Shown piece by piece: positions 8,084-17,415 of a stretch of 64,000 bases of DNA. The notes below the pieces were generated by a model. The model made no database searches and was not told the DNA's origin. It saw only the letters and a list, made by a program, of their open reading frames with translations. The position numbers and the translations under genes are program-made. Origin of the DNA: Leucobacter chinensis (lineage in GTDB: Bacteria > Actinomycetota > Actinomycetes > Actinomycetales > Microbacteriaceae); the NCBI RefSeq assembly GCF_019049105.1, contig NZ_JAHQZR010000004.1:124001-188000 (forward strand). Direction: 5' to 3'. Numbering within the stretch: position 1 is the first letter of the stretch; each line of letters opens with the position of its first letter.

Positions 8084-9760
8084 ATGTCAGAGCAGACACT
8101 CACCCCACCCCAAACGCCCTTTATTCGTGATCTCGCGGCGGGCCTCGCGGCGCATGCCGAGCAGGTGTTTGGCCTCATGGGCAACGGCAACGCCCACCTC
8201 ATTGACGCGCTTCGCGACCTCGGCCTCGCCTTCACCCCGGTGCGCCACGAGGCCGCGACGGTCGCCTCTGCCGATGCCTACGCGAGGGTCTCTGGCAAGC
8301 TCGCGGTCGCGACGACGACCTACGGCGCGGGGTTCACGAACACGCTCACCGCGCTCGCCGAGGCGGCGCAGGCCCGGGTGCCCGTGCTCGTCGTCGTGGG
8401 CGATGAGCCGGTCGCGGGCAAGCGGCCGTGGGACGTTGATGCGGCAATGCTGTCGCGTGCGGTTGGTGCCGAGCACGTTGTTCTCACGGCGGATCGGGTC
8501 GCCGACGAGGTGCGCGAGAGTGTAGCCCTCGCCCTCGAGAAGCGCCTGCCCGTCGTGCTCGCGATGCCCTACGACCTCGTCTCGGCTCCGGTTGCGGCGC
8601 GTGAGAATCTTTCGACGGGTGATGTGGTCGACACAGCCACCGCGGCTCGGCTGCTCGCGACAGCGAAGCGGCCCGTGGTGCTCGCGGGCAGGGGAGCGGT
8701 GCTCGCCGGTGCCGAGCGGCAGCTCGCAGAGCTCGTCGGCCTGACCGGTGCGGCGACCGCCTCGACCGCGCTCGCCAGGGGCATTCACGACCCCGTGGCC
8801 GATCTCGGAGTGACGGGTGGTTTCGGTCAGGAGGCCGCGATGGCGACGCTCGAGACCGCTGACGTGGTCGTGGCGGTCGGGGCGAGCCTCAACCAGTTCA
8901 CGATGCGCTTTGGCGACGCGCTCGGCGAGGGGGCGCAGCTCATTCGCATCGACGCAGAGCGGGTTCAGGCTCCCCGCACGAACCATCGGGTGAGCCAGCA
9001 CCTGTTGCTCGGCGACGCCCGCGAGGTGCTCGAAGCCCTGAACAGTGAGCTGCGCGAGACGAACGCAACGCCCGCCTCGTTCGGCGCCGAGGTCGCTCGC
9101 GGGGTCGCGTCGGGCGAGCTCCGCGTGCGCGAGACTGGCCCCGAGAGCGGGGTGTGCGAAGACGGCAGGCTCGATCCGCGTGCGGTCGCCTCGCGCATCG
9201 CAGCCCTGTTGCCAGAGGATGCGCACATCACGCAAGACGGCGGCCACTTCATCGCTTGGGCCAACATGTTCTTGCCGGTCGCGAAGCCTGAGCACATGAC
9301 CATGGTGGGCACGGCGTACCAGACGATTGGCCTCGGCTTCGGAACGGTCGCGGGCGTTGCCGCGGCGGCTCCCGACCGCACGATCGTGCTCTCGACGGGT
9401 GATGGCGGCGGGCTTATGGCGCTCGCCGACTTCGAGACCGCGATCCGCACGGCGCAAAGCCTCGTGGTCGTGTGTTTCAACGATGCCGCCTACGGTGCCG
9501 AGGTGCACTTGTATGGCGTGATGGGGCTGGGGCAGGAGCCCATGCTCATTCCCGATGTCGACTTCGCGGCGCTCGGCGAGGCCTTCGGGGCTGAGGGTGT
9601 GCGCGTTGAGACGCTCGCTGATCTCGACGCGCTTGAGCGGTGGCGCGATGCGGGGGCGCGTGGAGCGATCGTGCTCGACTGTCGGGTGTCGCGCAGCGTT
9701 GTTGCGCCGTACCAGCGAGAGGTGCAGCGCGTGAATGGGATCGATGTTTCGGCTGAGTGA
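8084..9760 (+). CDS. Thiamine diphosphate-dependent enzyme (acetolactate synthase/benzoylformate decarboxylase superfamily)
   Basis: 558 residues from the ATG at 8084, chosen because GAAAGGA lies at 8071-8077; the frame is open upstream but has no better start. The N-terminal Pyr domain carries the activating Glu at about E56 (VRHEAATVAS). A central domain follows, and the C-terminal PP domain has the ThDP motif GDGGG near residue 439 followed after about 25 residues by FNDAAYG. The superfamily decarboxylates 2-oxo acids or forms acyloins. In this cluster it could decarboxylate an aromatic 2-oxo acid to feed the hydroxyphenylacetate pathway, but nothing in the sequence fixes the substrate. 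The 184-base leader holds a small CTCCG/CGGAG hairpin at 8024-8037. Confidence 0.85.
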   Translation: MSEQTLTPPQTPFIRDLAAGLAAHAEQVFGLMGNGNAHLIDALRDLGLAFTPVRHEAATVASADAYARVSGKLAVATTTYGAGFTNTLTALAEAAQARVPVLVVVGDEPVAGKRPWDVDAAMLSRAVGAEHVVLTADRVADEVRESVALALEKRLPVVLAMPYDLVSAPVAARENLSTGDVVDTATAARLLATAKRPVVLAGRGAVLAGAERQLAELVGLTGAATASTALARGIHDPVADLGVTGGFGQEAAMATLETADVVVAVGASLNQFTMRFGDALGEGAQLIRIDAERVQAPRTNHRVSQHLLLGDAREVLEALNSELRETNATPASFGAEVARGVASGELRVRETGPESGVCEDGRLDPRAVASRIAALLPEDAHITQDGGHFIAWANMFLPVAKPEHMTMVGTAYQTIGLGFGTVAGVAAAAPDRTIVLSTGDGGGLMALADFETAIRTAQSLVVVCFNDAAYGAEVHLYGVMGLGQEPMLIPDVDFAALGEAFGAEGVRVETLADLDALERWRDAGARGAIVLDCRVSRSVVAPYQREVQRVNGIDVSAE

Positions 9761-9937
9761 TGCGCGGGGAGCCGTTCCGTCTGGCTATGCGCCGGTGTCC
9801 CGCTCGCGCGTGGGGTGAAGACGGGGCGGTGCGGATCATCGCGGCGGGCGTTTTTTCTTTACCGCAAGAAACCTCTTCCATTTCGAATATCAAATCATAT
9901 ACAATCGTGAGTATTACCGAGAGGAGACACTGCAGTC

Positions 9938-11446
9938 ATGTCATACGGAATCGATACCCCCGGCAAGATCATTGCCGTTCATCTCAACTATCCTTCTCGG
10001 GTGGCGCAGCGTGGGCGCACCCCCGAGTTTCCCTCGTACTTCTTCAAGCCGGCCTCGTCACTCGCGGCGACCGGCAGCACCATCGAGCGGCCAGCGGGCA
10101 CCGAGCTCCTGGCCTTCGAGGGCGAGATCGCGCTCGTGATCGGCAAGCGTGCGCGCTGGGTCAGCCCCGAAGAGGGCTGGGGCTACGTCTCGCACGTGAC
10201 CGCGGCAAACGATTTCGGGCTTTATGACCTGCGCGCTGCCGATAAGGGCTCGAACGTGCGTAATAAGGGCGGCGACGGTTACACACCAGTAGGCCCGGTA
10301 GCGCTCGAAGCCTCGCTCGCGGGCCAGGGCGGCTGGCGCGTGCGCACCTGGGTGAACGGTGAGCTCGTGCAGGAAGACACGAGTGACACGCTCATGTTTC
10401 CCTTCGGCCAGCTCGTTGCCGACCTCTCGCAGCACATGACGCTTGAACCGGGCGATGTGATTCTCACGGGCACCCCGGCGGGATCTTCGGTCGTCGTTCC
10501 GGGCGACGTCGTTGAGGTCGAGGTCGATGCTCCGGGCGTCGAGGGAGCACCCACGACCGGCCGCCTCGTGACGACGGTTACCCAGGGTACGACGGCGTTT
10601 GGTGAGTACGGCAACCGACCCAGCGTGAACGACCTACAGCGCATCGAGGCCTGGGGCAGCGAGAGTGAGCACGCGGCAGCCGTTGAAGCTGGCCGCGCAA
10701 CTTCGCTCGACAAGCCCGCCGCGGCCGAGGGCGAGAACCCGCTCACCCCCGAGGTTCGTGCGCTGCTCGAGGGCCTTCCCGTCGCCACCGTCTCGACGGC
10801 GCTGCGCAAGCGAGGCTTCGTCGACATCTTCATCGACGGCGTACACCCGAACCACGAGGGAGACCGCATTCTTGGCACGGCTCGCACACTGCGCTTTGTG
10901 CCGTTCCGGCCCGACCTGTTCAAGAAGTACGGCGGCGGGTTCAATGCCCAGAAGCGCGCGTATGACACCGTCAACGAGGGTGAAGTCATCGTCGTTGAGG
11001 CCCGGGGGCTGTCGTCGACGGGAACCGTCGGTGACGTGCTCGCCTTGCGCGCACAGGTGCGCGGTGCCGCGGGCATCGTGACCGATGGTGGCGTGCGCGA
11101 TTTCGCGGCGGTGCAAGAGTTCACGCTCCCCGTGTTCTCGCAGGGGGCCCACCCGAGCGTGCTCGGGCGTAAGCACGTGCCCTGGGAAACTGACGTGACG
11201 ATCGCGTGCGGTGGCGCCGCGGTGCAACCGGGCGATGTCATCATGGGCGACCGCGACGGGGTCATCGTGATTCCACCACACCTCGTCGAAGAGGTCGCGC
11301 GCGATGCTGCGGCGCAGGAGTTCGAGGAGGGCTGGGTGGCCGAGCAGGTTGCCAAAGGCGAGGCCGTTGACGGTCTCTTCCCGATGAACGCCGAGTGGCG
11401 TGCGCGTTTCGAAGCCGAGACCGGTAGCGGGGCCGCCGGGGCATGA
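9938..11446 (+). CDS. Fusion of fumarylacetoacetate hydrolase-like domain with RraA/aldolase-like domain
   Basis: A 502-residue two-domain protein. Residues 1 to about 250 are an FAH-fold domain with the expected acidic metal ligands E61, E63 and D92 (FEGEIALVI, NDFGLYD) and the LTGTPAGSS loop, as in HpaG-type OPET decarboxylase/isomerases. Residues from about 268 to 490 are RraA-like, with the TGTVGDVLA loop and R387-D388 in TDGGVRDF, the pair that binds metal and substrate in 4-hydroxy-4-methyl-2-oxoglutarate (HMG/CHA) aldolases. With HpaD and HpaE close by, the fusion could join decarboxylation/isomerization to the final pyruvate-releasing aldol cleavage in place of HpaI (inference). The start follows GAGGAG at 9921. 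The upstream gap is A+T-rich and probably carries a promoter. The stop overlaps the GntR start. Confidence 0.85.
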   Translation: MSYGIDTPGKIIAVHLNYPSRVAQRGRTPEFPSYFFKPASSLAATGSTIERPAGTELLAFEGEIALVIGKRARWVSPEEGWGYVSHVTAANDFGLYDLRAADKGSNVRNKGGDGYTPVGPVALEASLAGQGGWRVRTWVNGELVQEDTSDTLMFPFGQLVADLSQHMTLEPGDVILTGTPAGSSVVVPGDVVEVEVDAPGVEGAPTTGRLVTTVTQGTTAFGEYGNRPSVNDLQRIEAWGSESEHAAAVEAGRATSLDKPAAAEGENPLTPEVRALLEGLPVATVSTALRKRGFVDIFIDGVHPNHEGDRILGTARTLRFVPFRPDLFKKYGGGFNAQKRAYDTVNEGEVIVVEARGLSSTGTVGDVLALRAQVRGAAGIVTDGGVRDFAAVQEFTLPVFSQGAHPSVLGRKHVPWETDVTIACGGAAVQPGDVIMGDRDGVIVIPPHLVEEVARDAAAQEFEEGWVAEQVAKGEAVDGLFPMNAEWRARFEAETGSGAAGA

Positions 11447-12117
11447 TGAAAGAGTCAAAGACCGATCTCGCCTACCGGGTCATGCGCGAACGCATTGACT
11501 CTGGCACCTATATGCCCGGGTACCGGCTTGTAATCGCGCCGATCGCGCAAGAGCTCGGCATCTCGGCCGTGCCGATTCGCGAGGCGATCCGCCGCCTTGA
11601 AGCAGAGGGGCTCATCACCTTTGAACGAAACGTCGGTGCGCAGGTAGCGCTTGTCAAAGAGACCGAGTACCTGCACGCGATGCAAACGCTCGCGCTCGTC
11701 GAGGGCTTCGCAACGGCGCTCGCCTCGCCAGAGGTGACCGCTGAACAGATAGCGCGTGCCCGTCGAATCAATGACACGATGCGGCAAACGCTCGACGACT
11801 TCGATCCGCAGCGATTCACGCAGCTGAACCTCGATTTTCACAGCGTGCTGTTCGAGAGCTGCCCCAACCCACACGTGCTCGAACTCGTGCACCGGGGCTG
11901 GAACAGAATGCGGGTGTTGCGCAACTCGTCATTCACGTTTGTGCCTGGCCGGGCCCACGAGTCGGTCGAAGAGCACGAACGGCTGCTCGCTCTCATCGAG
12001 AGTGGATCGGCGGCCGAGCTGGTAGAACAGAGCGCCCGCGAGCACCGTCTCGCGACCCTGCGCGCGGTGCTCGCGAGAAATGCTGAACATCACGAGGGTG
12101 AGGCGCTCACAGCGTAG
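11443..12117 (+). CDS. GntR-family regulator (FCD/VanR-like)
   Basis: A 224-residue GntR regulator: winged helix at about residues 8-70 (LGISAVPIREAIRRLEAEGL) and an all-helical FCD effector domain behind it (LNLDFHSVLFESCPNPHVLELV). FCD proteins bind carboxylic acids through a metal-coordinating His/Asp set. It is coupled to the FAH-RraA gene by a four-base ATGA overlap (a second ATG follows at 11446) and stands 60 bases before hpaE. It probably controls the ring-cleavage part of the cluster, while the IclR protein controls the hydroxylase (inference). Confidence 0.9.
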   Translation: MMKESKTDLAYRVMRERIDSGTYMPGYRLVIAPIAQELGISAVPIREAIRRLEAEGLITFERNVGAQVALVKETEYLHAMQTLALVEGFATALASPEVTAEQIARARRINDTMRQTLDDFDPQRFTQLNLDFHSVLFESCPNPHVLELVHRGWNRMRVLRNSSFTFVPGRAHESVEEHERLLALIESGSAAELVEQSAREHRLATLRAVLARNAEHHEGEALTA

Positions 12118-12177
12118 CCGCTGCGAGCGTGAAACGCACCACACCACCACTTTTGGTTTACAACGGAAGGTAAAACC

Positions 12178-13677
12178 ATGGCATACAAAAAGCCCGAAGG
12201 GCTTCCCGAGAAACTGCAACTCTTTATTGACGGCGAGTTCGTTGACGCCGAGGGCGGCGCTCAGTTCGACGTCATCGAGCCCGTCTCGAACGAGGTATAC
12301 ATCAAGGCCGCCTCGGCGAGCAAGGGCGACGTCGACCGCGCCGTTGCCGCGGCAAAGCGCGCCTTCGACGAGGGCCCGTGGCCCACGATGCTGCCGCGCG
12401 AGCGCTCACGCATTTTGCACCGCGTTGCCGACATCGTTGAGTCGCGTGACGAGCAGCTCGCACTCATCGAGAGCTGGGATTCGGGGCTGCCCATCACCCA
12501 GGCCAAGGGGCAGGCGCGTCGCGCCGCCGAGAACTTTCGCTTCTTCGCCGACCTCATCGTTGCCGAGCAAGACAACGTCACGAAGGTACCCGGCCGACAG
12601 ATCAACTATGTTAACCGCAAGCCCAAAGGCGTCGCTGGCCTCATCACGCCGTGGAACGTGCCCTTCATGCAGGAGTCGTGGAAGCTCGCTCCAGCGATCG
12701 CAACCGGCAACACCGTCGTGCTCAAGCCAGCGAGTTACACGCCACTCTCGGCAGCGCTCTGGCCCGAGATCTTTCGCGAGGCGGGCGTGCCAGACGGGGT
12801 GTTCAACCTCGTGTTCGGCTCCGGCAGCGTCACCGGTGACGCTCTCGTGAAGCACCCAGACGTGCCGCTCATCTCGTTCACGGGCGACAGCTCAACCGGT
12901 GCGATGATCTCAACGAACGCGGCTCCGTACCTCAAGGGGCTCTCGCTCGAACTTGGCGGCAAGAGCCCGTCGGTCGTCTTCGCCGACGCTGATCTCGAAG
13001 AGGCGCTCGACGCAACCGTGTTCAGTGTGTTCAGCCTCAACGGGGAGCGGTGCACGGCGGGGAGTCGCGTGCTCGTCGAGCGCTCGATCTACGATGACTT
13101 TGTTGCTCGCTACGCCGAGCGCGCCAAGAACATCGTCATCGGTCTGCCCAGTGACCCAGCGACCGAGGTTGGCGCGCTCGTGCACCCGACCCATTTCGAG
13201 AAAGTCATGAGCTACGTCGAGATCGGGAAGGGCGAGGGTCGTCTCGTTGCTGGCGGCGGCCGACCCGAGGGCTTCCCCGAGGGCAACTACGTGGCGCCGA
13301 CGGTGTTTGCCGACGTCGCTCCCGATGCGCGCATCTTCCAGGAAGAGATCTTTGGCCCGGTCGTGGCGATCACGCCATTCGACACCGACGAAGAAGCACT
13401 CGAGCTCGCGAACAACACGAAGTACGGCCTCGCGGCATACGTCTGGACCTCGAACCTCAAGCGGGCGCACAACTTTGCGCACGGTATTGAGTCGGGCATG
13501 GTCTGGCTCAACTCGAACAACGTGCGCGACCTGCGCACCCCCTTCGGCGGGGTGAAGGCCTCAGGCCTCGGCCGCGAGGGAGGCTACCGCTCAGTCGATT
13601 TCTACACCACCGCGCAGTCCATCCAGATCACGCTGAACGAGGCGCACTCGCCCCGTTTTGGCGCCGGAGCCAACTAA
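12178..13677 (+). CDS. hpaE: 5-carboxymethyl-2-hydroxymuconate semialdehyde dehydrogenase (HpaE-like aldehyde dehydrogenase)
   Basis: A 499-residue aldehyde dehydrogenase with general base E258 in LELGGKSPS and nucleophile C292 in NGERCTAGSR; the PWN segment (ITPWNVPF) is intact. The C-terminal run NVRDLRTPFGGVKASGLGRE is characteristic of HpaE proteins of the homoprotocatechuate pathway, where the enzyme oxidizes the ring-cleavage semialdehyde with NAD. Start at ATG 12178 behind GGAAGG. It stands directly upstream of hpaD, its pathway partner. A related role on 2-hydroxymuconate semialdehyde cannot be excluded. Confidence 0.88.
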   Translation: MAYKKPEGLPEKLQLFIDGEFVDAEGGAQFDVIEPVSNEVYIKAASASKGDVDRAVAAAKRAFDEGPWPTMLPRERSRILHRVADIVESRDEQLALIESWDSGLPITQAKGQARRAAENFRFFADLIVAEQDNVTKVPGRQINYVNRKPKGVAGLITPWNVPFMQESWKLAPAIATGNTVVLKPASYTPLSAALWPEIFREAGVPDGVFNLVFGSGSVTGDALVKHPDVPLISFTGDSSTGAMISTNAAPYLKGLSLELGGKSPSVVFADADLEEALDATVFSVFSLNGERCTAGSRVLVERSIYDDFVARYAERAKNIVIGLPSDPATEVGALVHPTHFEKVMSYVEIGKGEGRLVAGGGRPEGFPEGNYVAPTVFADVAPDARIFQEEIFGPVVAITPFDTDEEALELANNTKYGLAAYVWTSNLKRAHNFAHGIESGMVWLNSNNVRDLRTPFGGVKASGLGREGGYRSVDFYTTAQSIQITLNEAHSPRFGAGAN

Positions 13678-13706
13678 GTATTTTTCAAGGCCGAGAAAGA
13701 ATTACC

Positions 13707-14849
13707 ATGCCAAAACTCAACGAAAGCGACAAGACTTCTTCGGGCTTTTGGGTGACCAAAGAGGCCCCGATTGTGAGCGATAACCCCGTTGCAACCCCGA
13801 AGGCGACCCCGCCCGACATTCTGCGTTGTGCCTACATGGAGCTCGTGGTGACCGACCTCGCGGTCTCACGCGAGTTCTATGTCGACGTGCTCGGGCTCTA
13901 CGTCACGACCGAAGACGACGAGGCAATCTACCTGCGCTCGACCGAAGAGTTCATTCACCACAATCTCGTGCTGCGCCAGGGGCCGGTTGCCGCGGTCGCC
14001 GCCTTCTCGTACCGCGTGCGCACTCCCGAAGACCTCGACCGCGCCGTCGCGTTTTACACCGAGCTTGGCTGCGATGTGCGTCGCAAGGCCGAGGGCTTCG
14101 TCACGGGCATCGGCGACTCGGTGCGCGTGGTCGACCCGCTCGGCTTCCCGTACGAGTTCTTCTACCAGACCGAACACCAGGAGCGCCTCTCGTGGCGCTA
14201 TGACCTGCAGACCCCGGGCGAGCTCGTGCGGCTCGACCACTTCAACCAGGTGACCCCCGACGTGCCCCGCGCGGTGCGCCACTACCAAGACCTCGGTTTT
14301 CGCGTCACCGAAGATATTCAAGACAGCGAGGGCACGGTCTACGCCGCCTGGATGCGCCGCAAGCCCACGGTGCACGACACCGCAGCGACCGGCGGCGACG
14401 GACCGCGCATGCACCACGTCGCCTTCGCAACCCACGAGAAGCACAACATTCTCGCCATCTGCGACAAGCTCGGTGCGCTGCGCCTCTCAGACCGCATCGA
14501 GCGCGGCCCTGGTCGCCACGGCGTCTCGAACGCGTTTTACCTCTACCTGCGCGATCCCGACGGGCACCGTGTTGAGGTGTACACGCAGGACTACTACACG
14601 GGCGACCCCGACAACCCGGTCGTGACGTGGGACGTGCACGATAACCAGCGACGCGACTGGTGGGGCAACCCCGTCGTCGAGTCGTGGTACACCGATGCCT
14701 CGCTCGTGCTCGACCTCGACGGTAACCCGCAGCCCGTCGTCGCTCGCACCGACTCGTCAGAGATGGCCGTCACCATCGGCGCCGACGGCTTCTCGTACAC
14801 CCGCGATGGTGACGAGGCCAAGGGTTTTAAGCTCGGCAATACGCTCTGA
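13707..14849 (+). CDS. hpaD: 3,4-dihydroxyphenylacetate (homoprotocatechuate) 2,3-dioxygenase
   Basis: A 380-residue extradiol dioxygenase of the vicinal oxygen chelate type. With a +23 residue offset it matches the known residues of Brevibacterium fuscum HPCD: metal ligands H178, H237 and E290, acid/base H223 in KPTVHDTA, and second-sphere R266, H271 and Y280. All are present, so the enzyme should be active. Close relatives use Fe or Mn and the sequence does not decide which. It opens homoprotocatechuate to the semialdehyde that HpaE oxidizes. The gene starts 29 bases after hpaE and is followed by a strong terminator. The N-terminal 35 residues form an extra tail before the first VOC domain. 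Confidence 0.93.
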   Translation: MPKLNESDKTSSGFWVTKEAPIVSDNPVATPKATPPDILRCAYMELVVTDLAVSREFYVDVLGLYVTTEDDEAIYLRSTEEFIHHNLVLRQGPVAAVAAFSYRVRTPEDLDRAVAFYTELGCDVRRKAEGFVTGIGDSVRVVDPLGFPYEFFYQTEHQERLSWRYDLQTPGELVRLDHFNQVTPDVPRAVRHYQDLGFRVTEDIQDSEGTVYAAWMRRKPTVHDTAATGGDGPRMHHVAFATHEKHNILAICDKLGALRLSDRIERGPGRHGVSNAFYLYLRDPDGHRVEVYTQDYYTGDPDNPVVTWDVHDNQRRDWWGNPVVESWYTDASLVLDLDGNPQPVVARTDSSEMAVTIGADGFSYTRDGDEAKGFKLGNTL

Positions 14850-14858
14850 GTATGAAAG

Positions 14859-14899
14859 AAGGGGCTAGGCAGCAAGTATGTATTGCTGCCTAGCCCCTT
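14859..14899. terminator. Bidirectional terminator between hpaD and the NCS1 permease gene
   Basis: AAGGGGCTAGGCAGCAA (14859-14875) pairs exactly with TTGCTGCCTAGCCCCTT (14883-14899) around a 7-base loop. A T run follows on the + side and A/T bases on the other. It serves the convergent hpaD and permease genes. Confidence 0.88.
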
Positions 14900-14904
14900 T
14901 CTGT

Positions 14905-16308
14905 TTACGCGTTTGACGAAGTAACGAGCGCCTGCTCGGGGCGGTTCTTCATCGCCTTGGAAAGCACGATATGAAGAGCAAACGTGACGATGAGAGCGCC
15001 GAGACCTGCGGGGAAATCACCGGGCAGAGGAAGCGCGTACTGGAACACAATGCCAAGCGCTGCTCCGATCAGGAATGAGATGATTCCTGGCCAGCGTACT
15101 TTGGGCAGATCATTGACGTTTGCGGTTTCGTACTCGCGGCGACGCACCACATAAAAGTCCGCCAAGATCGGTCCTGCCAAAGGCACAAAGGCGGCGCCGA
15201 GTACCGTGATGAAGTCGGCGAAGAAGAACGAGTAAAACCCAAATGCGCCAAGAATGCTGCCGATAATACCCACGGTGATCACGATTTTGGGCCGTGAAAC
15301 CTTGAATCCCATTGCGTTCGCTGCGGGACCCACATACAGGGCGTTGCAGTAGAGCTCTGACATGTTTGTCGTCCACAGAGCCACAACCCACAGCACAACG
15401 CCGATAATCGCAAAGAACGGTCCCTTCGTGACCATCCACGAGATAAAGTTTGCGTCTCCAGTTGCGATGCTTCCCGTGTACCCGACGATGTTGAGCAAAG
15501 GGTTCGTCAGGATAAAGCAGGCCCCCGCGCCAATGAGAACGTGAGAAGCTTTTTTCGCGAAGCGGAAAATATCGACGCCCATGATCACTCCGGCGATCCA
15601 CGCGCCGATGAGGAGTGTGACACCCGTTCCCACGGTAGTTCCGGAGCGGGTTGACCCTTCTGCCAGGACGTTACCGAAGCCACCGAATTCATTCGTCATC
15701 ATGACAGCAGCGACAACCGCCACAAGAAGAATAAAAGGGGCAGCAGAAGCAGAGATTCGCTCAAGGGCAACGATGCCTTTCCACGCAGACCACGTGAAGA
15801 TTGCCCCCCAGAACAACGAGAACAAAACATACTCGAGGCTGAGTCCGTTGAGAATGGTGATGCCGGTCAGGCTGCCAAAAGCTACATCAAAGATGTCTCC
15901 CACCATGCCGACGATTGAGGCGAACCAGCCGAGTGTGAGGAGCCCCATAATGAGCATCGGAAGAATCATGCCCTTCGTCCCGTATGAAAAGCGGGAGATA
16001 AGGGAAAGGTTGAGCCCGGTTTTCATTGCAGCAAAACCCAGCAGGAACGTCAGAATGAGAAGAATGCCCTGGCCGAGAACCACGGTAAGCATTGCATCGC
16101 CAAAAGGCATGCCGCCCTCGCCGCCAACGCCAGCGAGTTGACCACCGACGATGAGTCCGGTTGGCACGTAGCCGAAACCGACCCAGATAGCGAACTGCGA
16201 CCACCAGCTGCGACGGGCATTTTGGGGCACTCGTTCGAGCATAAACTCTTCATTGGTCTCATCAACCGCAGGCTTTTTGCTTGACACGTTGTCTGTGCTG
16301 AGTGTCAT
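14905..16308 (-). CDS. NCS1-family nucleobase permease (cytosine permease-like)
   Basis: A 467-residue membrane protein with twelve predicted transmembrane segments from about residue 36. It has the NCS1-type start region RSWWSQFAIWVGFGYVPTGL and the GVDIFRFAKKASH and MSELYCNALYVG segments of CodB-like cytosine/purine permeases. NCS1 carriers bring in nucleobases, allantoin, hydantoins or thiamine with Na+ or H+. A strong GGAGAGGA ribosome site precedes the ATG. The promoter region holds a sequence also found before the PuuE-like gene. That gene partner suggests a cyclic amide such as allantoin or a pyrimidine as substrate (inference). Confidence 0.9.
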   Translation of the reverse strand: MTLSTDNVSSKKPAVDETNEEFMLERVPQNARRSWWSQFAIWVGFGYVPTGLIVGGQLAGVGGEGGMPFGDAMLTVVLGQGILLILTFLLGFAAMKTGLNLSLISRFSYGTKGMILPMLIMGLLTLGWFASIVGMVGDIFDVAFGSLTGITILNGLSLEYVLFSLFWGAIFTWSAWKGIVALERISASAAPFILLVAVVAAVMMTNEFGGFGNVLAEGSTRSGTTVGTGVTLLIGAWIAGVIMGVDIFRFAKKASHVLIGAGACFILTNPLLNIVGYTGSIATGDANFISWMVTKGPFFAIIGVVLWVVALWTTNMSELYCNALYVGPAANAMGFKVSRPKIVITVGIIGSILGAFGFYSFFFADFITVLGAAFVPLAGPILADFYVVRRREYETANVNDLPKVRWPGIISFLIGAALGIVFQYALPLPGDFPAGLGALIVTFALHIVLSKAMKNRPEQALVTSSNA

Positions 16309-16417
16309 TTGGTATTCCTCTCCATTGTGGAAAATGCGGCTTGAGCAAGCTCGAAACCGTTCATTTCATGGGTAACCAAGCTGTGCTGCCGGTAGGTTAC
16401 GCTACCATGAAGCCTAA

Positions 16418-16433
16418 AACCTGTCTAGCAGAT
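16418..16433. promoter_or_regulatory. Candidate FadR-type operator in the permease/regulator gap
   Basis: AACCTGTCTAGCAGAT lies 110 bases upstream of the permease start. It matches the reverse complement of the site at 17416-17431 at 14 of 16 positions, differing only in the two central bases. The 357-base gap 16309-16665 shows no credible gene; a 71-codon open frame there lacks any family resemblance. Confidence 0.6.
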
Positions 16434-16665
16434 TTACAAGTTGCGAATGATTGCGTTAACGCGTTGAAGGGGAAGCATGAGAAGGATTTGCGTCTTTACC
16501 CACGCCGTTTACGGTAAGGAACGGTGCTCGCTCTTGAGGTTTACGATGCGTTCGCGGGTTAGTGTAAAAGCTAGCTCCCCATCATGGCAGCGCCAGAAAC
16601 CCCTTGCGGCTGTTCGGCTGATGCGCGGCCAAATAACTGTAGAAAAATGATGAGATAGTAGAAGA

Positions 16666-17370
16666 ATGTCTGGAACAACTGAGTGGTTTAGCGAACAGAA
16701 AAAAATAGTTCGCTTGAACGCTGCCGAGTCTATTCTTGAAGACCTTCAAGAAGGTATCGCTCAGCGTGTGTTGCCCGTTGGAAGCCGCCTTCCCTCTGAA
16801 TTGCAGCTTGCTAAGCACTATGGGGTGAGTCGGCCGGTTGTTCGGGAAGCGTTGAGATCTGCGCAGGCCCTGGGGCTTACGCAAACTCGCACGGGCAGTG
16901 GAACTTATGTGATTTCGCAGCTGCCCAAAGCCCCGCAGAGCTTTGATAACTTTTCAACGCGCGACCTCATGGAGGCAAGGCCCGCTATTGAGATTCCCTC
17001 GGCTCGTTTGGCTGCAATGAGACGTTCAACGCAACAAGCGGCTGACCTGCTCATGATTTGCCAAAAGATGGAGGAAGAAGTTGGCTCGAGCGAGTGGGTT
17101 GAGCTTGACTCTTTATTCCACGTCTCTGTCGCGGCGGCTTCAGGCAACGCGATTTTCTCCTCGCTTGTTGCTGACACGCGGAACGCACTTTCGCAACAAT
17201 CTCATGTGATCAATATGGTCGCGCACCGCAGAGGCCCTTCCAATGAGGAGCATCGTGCGATTGCTCAAGCGATTATGGATATTGATCCGAATCTTGCCGC
17301 TCAGTTGATGGAGCATCATCTTACGTCGGTGGCAGAAGTGTTGCATCAGCTGATGCATGAAGAAGTCTAG
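16666..17370 (+). CDS. GntR-family regulator (FadR subfamily)
   Basis: A 234-residue regulator with a GntR winged helix at about residues 20-85 (RLPSELQLAKHYGVSRPVVR, then EALRSAQALGL) and an FCD domain (LDSLFHVSVAAASGNAIFSS; EHRAIAQAIMDIDPNLAAQL). It lies between the divergent NCS1 permease and the co-directional PuuE-like gene, so it most likely regulates both through the shared operator at 16418 and 17416. The ribosome site is weak (AGAAGA). GC content is visibly lower than in the hpa cluster. Confidence 0.9.
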   Translation: MSGTTEWFSEQKKIVRLNAAESILEDLQEGIAQRVLPVGSRLPSELQLAKHYGVSRPVVREALRSAQALGLTQTRTGSGTYVISQLPKAPQSFDNFSTRDLMEARPAIEIPSARLAAMRRSTQQAADLLMICQKMEEEVGSSEWVELDSLFHVSVAAASGNAIFSSLVADTRNALSQQSHVINMVAHRRGPSNEEHRAIAQAIMDIDPNLAAQLMEHHLTSVAEVLHQLMHEEV

Positions 17371-17415
17371 GCTTGCACGAATGGGTGCTTGCAAAGACCA
17401 TTGGTGATACATTTA

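Noticed and set aside
8087-9508. Antisense open frame (473 codons) opposite the ThDP enzyme
   Set aside because: No domain resemblance; caused by codon bias of the real gene.
16302-16517. 71-codon + frame in the permease/regulator gap
   Set aside because: Overlaps the permease start, lacks family features, and covers the operator region.
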